Positions 15,525-21,930 of a stretch of DNA of 36,155 bases are shown here, one piece after another. Position 1 is the first letter of the stretch; every line of letters begins with the position of its first letter. A model generated the notes under the pieces. The model had not been told where the DNA came from, ran no database searches, and saw nothing but the letters and a program-made list of their open reading frames with translations. The DNA is from Boseongicola sp. (GTDB taxonomy: Bacteria > Pseudomonadota > Alphaproteobacteria > Rhodobacterales > Rhodobacteraceae): contig JAPPCV010000026.1 of assembly GCA_028824715.1 (NCBI GenBank), forward strand, positions 1 to 36,155, given 5' to 3'. Made by a program: the position numbers and the translations under genes.

Positions 15525-16208
15525 GTGGATGTTGCCTACATGCTCGACGCGCTCCCAAGGCTCCTTCCGGCGTTTTGGGTGACAATCGAGGTCAGCGCGA
15601 TTTCCCTCGCGCTGGCCATGCTCTTGGGCCTGAGTTGCGGTACCGCCCGTGCATTCCTGGCAAAGCGCAATCCCCTGACCTGGCTCATGGACGCCTATGT
15701 CGGGCTTGTACGCTGCACCCCAATTATCGTTCAAATCTATGCCGCCTATCTCCTGCTGCCAAAGATCGGCATGCGGCTCGACGTCTTCTGGATCGGTGTC
15801 ATCGCACTGACTTTCAATTCCGCGGGATACCAGATCGAGATCGCCAGAGCTGCCGTCCAGTCCATCAGCAAGGGGCAGACAGAAGCGGCAACGTCGCTCG
15901 GCCTTGGGTGGTGGCACACGATCCGGCTCGTCGTCTTGCCGCAGGCTTTCAAGCGCATGATACCCGCAGTAACCAATGAAATGTCCCACCTTGTGAAGGC
16001 ATCTGCCGTCTTGTCGGTCATTTCGCTCTTCGAACTCCACAAGGCCGCGACCGCACTGCAGGCCACCAGCTTCAAGTTCGTGGAGCTGCTCGCCGTACAG
16101 GCCATGCTCTACTTGCCTCTCATCCTTGGCGTCAGCCGCATCGCAAGATACCTGGAGACTGATGTCTTCGGATTCGAGGGCAAGACTGAAACCGTGGACA
16201 TCCGCTAG
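15525..16208 (+). CDS. Polar amino acid ABC transporter permease (HisQ/HisM type), first subunit
   Basis: This 227-residue inner-membrane protein starts with GTG. It has several hydrophobic segments and the His/Glu/Gln/Arg permease motifs LVRCTPIIVQIY and AATSLGLGWWHTIRLVVLPQAF, the latter being the ATPase coupling loop. It forms a heterodimer with the next gene product, which starts 4 bases after its stop. The GTG is supported by the family-typical N-terminus (LDALPRLLPAFWVTIEVS) directly behind it. No cognate ATPase gene is present in the window. Confidence 0.88.
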   Translation: MDVAYMLDALPRLLPAFWVTIEVSAISLALAMLLGLSCGTARAFLAKRNPLTWLMDAYVGLVRCTPIIVQIYAAYLLLPKIGMRLDVFWIGVIALTFNSAGYQIEIARAAVQSISKGQTEAATSLGLGWWHTIRLVVLPQAFKRMIPAVTNEMSHLVKASAVLSVISLFELHKAATALQATSFKFVELLAVQAMLYLPLILGVSRIARYLETDVFGFEGKTETVDIR

Positions 16209-16212
16209 CGCC

Positions 16213-16866
16213 ATGAATGTTCTCGATATCCAGTTCATGCTCGAGATCCTGCCGAAAATGCTGTTTGCGGCTCTGGTCACCCTTGAGATTTCCGTGCTGG
16301 CGGTCGTTTTCAGCATTGCCCTCGGCATCCTCCTCACGACCTGGAAGCTGCTCGGCGGGAAGGTCTCTGGTGCCCTGATTCAGGCGTTCGTCGAGTTTAC
16401 GCGGGGCGTGCCGCAGCTGGTACAGATCGCGATAATCTACTTCGCGCTTCCGCGCTTCGGCGTTGTCCTGAACGAATTCTGGACCGGTGTGGTCGCTCTG
16501 ACGTTCATCGGTGCCGGCTACGCCATAGAGATCATTCGGGGTGCGGTCGAGAGCCTCGACAGGGGACAGCGCGAAAGCGCCATTGCGCTAGGATTGAGCG
16601 AATTGCAAACCCTCTTCCTCGTGCTCTATCCGCAGGCAGCACGCCGCATCCTGCCACCACTGACCAATGAACTCGCGAATGTCATCAAGGCGTCGGCACT
16701 CCTGTCCGTTATTTCGGTAAACGAGCTGACCAAGGTCGCGAACGACATCATTTTCGAGTATTTTGTCGTGATCGAAGTCTTGATTGAACTGGCAGGGCTA
16801 TACATCGTCATCATCGGTGGCCTGATATGGCTTTCGCGCGCGCTTGAGAAACGGACACGGGCCTGA
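16213..16866 (+). CDS. Polar amino acid ABC transporter permease, second subunit
   Basis: The 217-residue product is homologous to the preceding permease. It carries FTRGVPQLVQIAIIYFALP and the coupling loop AIALGLSELQTLFLVLYPQAARR. The ATG at 16213 follows the preceding stop by 4 bases. Longer versions of the frame from 16126 overlap the first permease and are unlikely. Its TGA shares one base with the ATG of the fusion gene, so transporter and fusion enzyme are translated together. Confidence 0.88.
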   Translation: MNVLDIQFMLEILPKMLFAALVTLEISVLAVVFSIALGILLTTWKLLGGKVSGALIQAFVEFTRGVPQLVQIAIIYFALPRFGVVLNEFWTGVVALTFIGAGYAIEIIRGAVESLDRGQRESAIALGLSELQTLFLVLYPQAARRILPPLTNELANVIKASALLSVISVNELTKVANDIIFEYFVVIEVLIELAGLYIVIIGGLIWLSRALEKRTRA

Positions 16867-18824
16867 TGGCAGGCGATGTTGCGGCAGTCGGGCTGCTCTG
16901 GCCCTCCGACGGTCGCAATGACCGCGAATTCTGGCGCTGGTTGCCGAAGAACATTTCTCTCCTGGTTGCCCGCTACCAGGTCGGGGGAAACCTCGACCTC
17001 GAACAACTCGAGCGGGATGGCGACTTGGAAGTTCTGACAAGGGCTGCCTGTCTGCTGCATCAAGCCCGGCCGGACGTGATTGGACTGGCTGACTGCGCCG
17101 CCGGGATTGTGGGCGGTGCGACGGCGGAACTGGCAAAGATGCAGGCAATCGAAGATACAACCGGCATCCCGGTCGTCTCCATGAGCATCTCGCTTGTGAA
17201 GGCCATTTTGCATCTCGGGGCAAGACAGGTAGCTGTTCTCTCCCCCTACGGTGCCGACGTCTCCGAGAGACTCAGTCTCTTTCTGTCCGGGTACGGCCTC
17301 GAAGTGGTGCAAAGCCACGTCCTGTCCTGCGGTGACGAAGCGTCGATCGATGCAATGACTGACGCCGATTGGCTGAGGTTCTCACGTCTTGCCGATAGCA
17401 CCTCCGCGCAAGCACTCTTGGTTGCCGGTGGTGGCGCAAGCCTGTTTCCGGTTGTGGAAGAGATGGAAGCGCTTCTCGACAAACCTGTCGTATGCGGGCC
17501 GGGTGCGCTGATTTGGGATGCATTGGCGCAAATCGGCGTTGCCGATTCGCGCACCGGGTGCGGCACGCTTTTTCGCGAGCGTGCCACAACGAAACACCAT
17601 CAGTTGCCCTTCTCCCTGGATCCGCTGTTGTCGAGCGCGATGAAGACCTACGTCGTCAGTGCTTCGCCGCCGGTGATTTCCGGTGGCGCCGGTTCATGGC
17701 TGCTCGATTCCCGAGGCAGGCGCTACCTGGACTTTGCATGCGGATCCGGCACGACGAACCTCGGCCACAACCATCCCGCAATCATGGACGCAGTGGAAAC
17801 CCAGTTGAACAGTGGGTTGGCGCATGTCGGTCCGCACTTCCTCAGCGATGAGCAGGTCAGGCTCTACCGACTGCTGCGGCAAGCATTGCCGGAGAACCTT
17901 GGACGGTTTCATCCGGCGACCAACGGAACAGAGGCTACGGAGACCGCGCTGAAGGCGGCAATGCATTTTACCGGCAAGCGCCGTTTCCTCGCATTCGAGG
18001 GCAGCTACCATGGACGCACCATCGGCGCGCTGGCAGTGTCGGAGAGCAAGGGACGCAACCGGGCCCTCGGTCCGCTCCTGCCTGACACCATTTTTGCACC
18101 GTACGGCTGCCCACCGGATCGACTGGAGCGAATGATCGATAGCGCGCAGCCGCTGGCGGGGATTGTTGTGGAGCCGGCCCAGGCCACGCGTGGCATGATC
18201 TTCCCTGCAAAGGGCTGGCTGCGGAAGCTGGCGAATCTCGCGGCAGCCCGCGAAATCCCGCTGATTGCCGACGAGGTCTTCACCGGGCTCGGGCGGACAG
18301 GACATCTCTTTTCGTTCATGGGCGAAGACTTCGTGCCGGACCTTCTAGTTCTCGGAAAGGCATTCGGTGGCGGTTTTCCAGCGGGGCTGGTCGCCGGGCG
18401 TGACGACATCATGACCACGTGGCTGCCAGGGACCCAGTCGTCGACATTCCAGCTTCATCCCGTTTCGGCCGCCGCCGCCCGAGCCTCGCTGGAGTACACT
18501 GTGACGAATGAAGTGCCCGAAATGGCCAGCCGCATCGCGCGATGGATCTCTGTACACAGTGCAATGCTCGTCGATTTTCCGTTCGTTGCGGACATTCGCG
18601 GCCGCGGCGCGATGTTCGGTGTGGAAATCGCCGACGATGCCGGTGCCCCAGACCATGATCGGTCGAGAGCCATTCGCGCAGACGCGCTCGAGCACGGACT
18701 GATTACCTGGGAGTGTGGTTCGTCCGGCCATGTCATTGGGATTGTCCCGCCATTGACGATTTCCGAACGTGAAATAGCCCAAGGTTTCGATCTGTTGCGC
18801 AAATCCTTCGCTCGGGTCCGGTGA
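16866..18824 (+). CDS. Fusion protein: Asp/Glu racemase-superfamily domain plus class III aminotransferase
   Basis: The 652-residue product has two enzyme domains. Residues 1-240 resemble the Asp/Glu racemase superfamily, especially the maleate isomerase/arylmalonate decarboxylase branch. They carry a cysteine C77 in DVIGLADCAAGIVGG, a GIPVVSMSISLVKAL-like segment and GPGALIWDAL. The second catalytic cysteine expected near 187 is alanine (LLVAGGGAS). Residues 255-650 form a complete class III aminotransferase with GHNHPA (300-305), NGTEATETALKAA (353-365), YHGRT (381-385), D469 in ADEVFTGLGRTG and PLP lysine K498 in VLGKAFGGG. The frame is open throughout, with no internal ribosome site that I can see at the domain border. 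It overlaps the permease stop by one base. I know of no characterised protein with this arrangement. Reaction unknown: isomerisation, racemisation or decarboxylation followed or preceded by transamination. Confidence 0.87.
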   Translation: MAGDVAAVGLLWPSDGRNDREFWRWLPKNISLLVARYQVGGNLDLEQLERDGDLEVLTRAACLLHQARPDVIGLADCAAGIVGGATAELAKMQAIEDTTGIPVVSMSISLVKAILHLGARQVAVLSPYGADVSERLSLFLSGYGLEVVQSHVLSCGDEASIDAMTDADWLRFSRLADSTSAQALLVAGGGASLFPVVEEMEALLDKPVVCGPGALIWDALAQIGVADSRTGCGTLFRERATTKHHQLPFSLDPLLSSAMKTYVVSASPPVISGGAGSWLLDSRGRRYLDFACGSGTTNLGHNHPAIMDAVETQLNSGLAHVGPHFLSDEQVRLYRLLRQALPENLGRFHPATNGTEATETALKAAMHFTGKRRFLAFEGSYHGRTIGALAVSESKGRNRALGPLLPDTIFAPYGCPPDRLERMIDSAQPLAGIVVEPAQATRGMIFPAKGWLRKLANLAAAREIPLIADEVFTGLGRTGHLFSFMGEDFVPDLLVLGKAFGGGFPAGLVAGRDDIMTTWLPGTQSSTFQLHPVSAAAARASLEYTVTNEVPEMASRIARWISVHSAMLVDFPFVADIRGRGAMFGVEIADDAGAPDHDRSRAIRADALEHGLITWECGSSGHVIGIVPPLTISEREIAQGFDLLRKSFARVR

Positions 18825-18944
18825 GTTCCAACAAGTCCCGGGAATTCGAACCCGCGACCGTTCATGAGGGGGAGGCCTCTGGCTGCAAAGCCGCTCATAG
18901 GGTACAGCGAGAGACCCGCCGGCGCCATCCCGCCTGCCGTCCGA

Positions 18945-19090
18945 CCCAAGGCCCCCTCGGCGGGGACCACGGTGCGCGCGGCAGTCCGAGCCGGCCCCAG
19001 ATCTCGGGCCACGGACCGGATCGATGGGCCCTCGACCAGGCGCGCCCGACGGACCCTCGCGATCGCGTCTGCCACCAGCGCCCTCTGATT
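18945..19090 (-). pseudogene. IS21-family IstA-like transposase, N-terminal fragment
   Basis: Reading leftwards, the frame ALVADAIARVRRARLVEG, SIRSVARDLG and TAARTVV resembles the helix-turn-helix start of IS21 transposases (VRRARLVEGxSIRxVARxLGLSRxTVRKV). Homology fades after about 50 residues and no IstB gene is present. It is a short relic. It lies in the otherwise empty 18825-19301 gap between the fusion gene and tRNA-Arg, where I see nothing else that can be supported. Confidence 0.45.
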
Positions 19091-19301
19091 CTACCGCAAG
19101 CCGCAAACACGGTCGCGAGCATTGCCGATTGCGTCATCAACGCGAGTTTCGGAAGTACACACCGAGGCCTGGGTCGGCACATTGGTTGAGGCACTGAATC
19201 CTTGCCTGGAACTGCTCGGGTAACGGAGCGACCACAGGGTGTGATGCTTGTGCAGGGATGCACTTGCGAAGAGGCGGCAACCTTACTATCAGGTCGCATC
19301 G

Positions 19302-19378
<77 letters not shown>

Positions 19379-19640
19379 TTTCCTCGAAATGCATGATGAG
19401 CCATGTGCTGATTTTGCCGCCACGATGCGAGTTGTCCGTCATGACGAAATGGCTGGAAGACCGGGCGCGTCTCCAGAAGTCACGGCGTTTGTGGTCTGCT
19501 TCTGTGCTTTGCTGCGTATCCTTGCAGGGATTGCAGTTCGCGGCGGAAATGAGGGGCCATGATCCGGCTGCTCCTGATTCAGGTGCTTTTTTCCAGCAGT
19601 GCTGTCATTGATTGCATTGTGACATGCATAGGAGGGTTTC

Positions 19641-19883
19641 GTGGCCAGCATCACTATCCGCAATCTTGACGACGGTCTCAAAGGGCGCCTGCGCGTTCGT
19701 GCGGCCGAGCATGGCCGTTCCATGGAAGAGGAAGTGCGGCAAATCCTGAGGCAGGTCGTCGGCCCCCCGGCAGAGAGCAGGAATCTCGGCGAAGCCATCC
19801 ATCGGCGGTTCGCCGCAATGGGAGGCGTAGTGCTTAAACTGCCGGATCGGGATCCAATGCCTGAGCCGCCAAGCTTCGATTGA
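19641..19883 (+). CDS. FitA-like ribbon-helix-helix antitoxin
   Basis: The 80-residue product starts with GTG behind an AGGAGGG site. Residues 2-38 (SITIRNLDDGLKGRLRVRAAEHGRSMEEEVRQIL) form an Arc-type ribbon-helix-helix domain of the FitA/VapB-like antitoxin class, which binds its own promoter as a dimer. The C-terminal tail (VLKLPDRDPMPEPP) is typical of the toxin-wrapping region. The PIN-domain partner overlaps its stop codon. The 262-base gap upstream (19379-19640) shows no gene. Confidence 0.85.
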   Translation: MASITIRNLDDGLKGRLRVRAAEHGRSMEEEVRQILRQVVGPPAESRNLGEAIHRRFAAMGGVVLKLPDRDPMPEPPSFD

Positions 19884-20310
19884 GACCACGATCCTGATCG
19901 ACACCAATGTCGTCTCGGATCTGATGCGGCCGTTGCCCGCTCCTGCCGTACTGGACTGGTTCGGGTGTCAGGATGTTACCGGTCTTCATCTGAGCGCGGT
20001 TGGAGAGGCCGAATTGCGGCGCGAAACCCTGATCCTTCCGGCAGGGCGGCGCCGGGACAGGTTGATTGCTGAGATCAACGCCTTGGTTTGGGATGACTTC
20101 GGACACCGCGTATTGCCATTCGACAGCGCCGCCGCTCAGGAGTTTGCAGCGATCTTCGCTGACCGACGAGCCGCCGGTCGGACAATCAGCTGCCCCGATT
20201 GCCAGATTGCCGCAATTTCTCGTTCCCATGGTGCCGCAATTGCCACGCGCAATGGGAGAGATTTCGAGGGATGCGAGATCGAGATCGTCGACCCGTGGGT
20301 TCCGCGTTGA
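19879..20310 (+). CDS. FitB-like PIN-domain toxin with no standard start codon
   Basis: From base 19879 the frame encodes 143 residues with all PIN-domain acidic positions: D8 in LIDTNVVSDLMRP, E43 in SAVGEAE, D107 in CPDCQIAAI and D128 in RNGRDF. PIN toxins are Mg-dependent RNases. No in-frame ATG, GTG or TTG precedes the first aspartate. The codon overlapping the antitoxin stop is ATT, CTG occurs at 19894, and the first ATG (19924) would delete D8 and leave a dead nuclease. Either a rare start (ATT or CTG, coupled to antitoxin translation) is used or the toxin has been silenced by loss of its start. Otherwise the frame is intact. Confidence 0.75.
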   Translation: METTILIDTNVVSDLMRPLPAPAVLDWFGCQDVTGLHLSAVGEAELRRETLILPAGRRRDRLIAEINALVWDDFGHRVLPFDSAAAQEFAAIFADRRAAGRTISCPDCQIAAISRSHGAAIATRNGRDFEGCEIEIVDPWVPR

Positions 20311-20363
20311 ATGCCATCCAACGCCTCGATTGTCTTTCCAGGAAACGGAGACGAATTGCGAGT

Positions 20364-20405
20364 GGCAGAAGCCGGAGATGCGAATCCTCTCGGCTGGGCC
20401 ATTTC
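20364..20405 (+). repeat. Right direct repeat: degenerate copy of the tRNA-Arg 3' end
   Basis: The sequence matches 19341-19382 at 36 of 42 positions, including an uninterrupted cgaatcctctcgg core and gccatttc. It cannot fold as a tRNA, because the 5' half is missing. It marks the far end of a 1-kb segment behind tRNA-Arg. The remainder of the gap (20406-20662) holds no gene that I can support. Confidence 0.7.
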
Positions 20406-20662
20406 TCTCAATACCGTCGTTAGCCAATGGATGCGCTACCTTTTGTCGGATTTTCGCAGCCGAGAATCGGAAGCAAAGCATCCAGAAGTGGCGTGATCCC
20501 ACGCGTTTGTAGCGGCGCATGGATTTCGCACGAGGGATTCGAAAGGTGCATTCAAGCGTGTCGAAGGACACGACAATCGCAGCTGCGCTGGCTGCACGCG
20601 GCAAATCCTCAATTGATTGGCCCAGCTTTGGTAGTCCGTTTGTTGGCGCAATGGGACACTCG

Positions 20663-21136
20663 CTATGCCGATCCTGGTCTCTGCATGAACAGGAAGAAAA
20701 TTCCCATGAGGATCAGGCAACTGCCGAGCACCTGGCTCCAGGAAATGTGCTCCTTCAGGACAAGGAACGAAAACAGCAGCGCAATGACAATCGTGCCGCT
20801 CACGATTGTTGGAATGGCAATGCTCGCAGCCATCGACTTCATTCCTGCAACGCCCCCGAAGAGGTAGAGATAGCCAATCTCCGCGCCTCCGATGCATAAC
20901 CCGGCAACCGCAGCCCAGAAATAAGATCCAGGAGACAGCGAAAACACGTGTCCGCCTCGAACCGCCAATACGGCGAAAAACACGACGGATGTAGAGAGCG
21001 CAGCGACTTGGATGCACATCGTGGCAAGAACGGTTGTTGTGGCCCCGGAAGGCACGTGTCCTCCCGCCAGCTTCACGAACAGGTTGTAGCCCGCGTAGAG
21101 AATTGTAACCGCGGCAAGTAGCACGATACCAGCCAT
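20663..21136 (-). CDS. Half-size DMT/EamA-type membrane transporter
   Basis: The product has 157 residues and about five hydrophobic segments, beginning MAGIVLLAAVTILYAGYNLFVKLA. It resembles a single EamA repeat: ASIAIPTIVSGTIVIALLFSFLVLKEHISWSQVLGSCLILMGIFFL is the classic carboxy-terminal pair of helices with the KE(x)1-3W motif. Full DMT proteins have two repeats and ten helices, so this one would work as a dimer, as small single-domain members are thought to do. I chose the ATG at 21136 because an AGGAGAGG site precedes it. The longer frame (to 21196) has a polar lead. Substrate unknown. Confidence 0.78.
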   Translation of the reverse strand: MAGIVLLAAVTILYAGYNLFVKLAGGHVPSGATTTVLATMCIQVAALSTSVVFFAVLAVRGGHVFSLSPGSYFWAAVAGLCIGGAEIGYLYLFGGVAGMKSMAASIAIPTIVSGTIVIALLFSFLVLKEHISWSQVLGSCLILMGIFFLFMQRPGSA

Positions 21137-21294
21137 CGAACCCTCTCCTTTCCTTCCTGAAATCACGAATTTGGCCCATTCAGGTGGCAGACACACAAGT
21201 TCGGGCGCATTGCTTCTCCATCGCCACTAGCATTTCATCAATCCAGCGGACAGCGCCCGTTTGCAGACGTTCCACGGCCTGCGCCTGCGCCAGT

Positions 21295-21890
21295 TCATCG
21301 GAGATTCTCGACCATGATCAGTTCGGTCGGTTTCGTACCTGGAGATGGCACCTTGCCTTCGAAGTGAAGGACAAGTGAATCGACGGTGGTGTGTGCGGCA
21401 CGTTCCAAGTCTCGATGCATGACAACGTCGAACATCCCGGCGAGGAGTCCGTTTTGGGTCAATGGCGCAAGTTGGAAGGCACAGTAGACGAACTGGTTCT
21501 GCCGCCATGATTCCAGGAGGGCTTTCCCAATTCCCTGTTGCCGCCGCCAATGCAGCGAATGCCGCGCAGGTTGTCACAGCCTCGCGCCATGACGTAGATG
21601 CGGTGCGGATCTTCGCCGCTGGAGAATGTCGCAAGGACCCCGCGGTTCTGAGAACTGTTGCGAATGTCGCTGCGGAATCCGGCCTTTCGTGCCACGTGGC
21701 TGCGATTTAGCTCGCCATCGGCGACCGATGCCAGATCGCGCGGATCACTACATAGACGTCCCGTCAGAAGACTTGCGGCCTGTCCCGCAGCACGATTGTC
21801 GAGACAAACGCAATCCAGCTGGTCCGGCACCGGGGAATCGGGAAGCAACTGGCGCAGCGCAGGCCTTAGGGCACTGCATCTTTCTGTCTC
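21295..21890 (-). pseudogene. LacI-family regulator relic, C-terminal sensor domain with a frameshift
   Basis: Two minus-strand frames together give the periplasmic-binding-protein-like domain of a LacI-type regulator. QLDCVCLDNRAAGQAASLL, EDPHRIYVMARGCDNLRGI and RCIGGGNRELGK lie in one frame (about 21848-21530). LLESWRQNQFVYCAFQLAP, TQNGLLAGMFDVVMHRD and KPTELIMVENLR lie in the next (to the stop at 21295). The join near 21530 needs a one-base shift. The N-terminal DNA-binding helix-turn-helix is missing, and the relic runs up against the end of carB. It is no longer a functional repressor. Confidence 0.65.
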
Positions 21891-21930
21891 GTGCTCATGG
21901 ATCCGGACACGGGCATTCTGCGTGAGCCGT

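Noticed and set aside
16866-18824. Possibility that the fusion is two genes read as one through an assembly error
   Set aside because: The frame is continuous, the linker (about residues 240-255) has no stop or out-of-frame start, and codon use is uniform. It should still be checked in raw reads.
18830-18905. tRNA-like sequence on the minus strand (gcgggttcgaattcccg with a hairpin ggctttgcagcc)
   Set aside because: The T-stem does not pair fully, the invariant C61 is missing and no matching 5' acceptor strand exists, so it does not fold as a tRNA. A relic is possible but cannot be shown.
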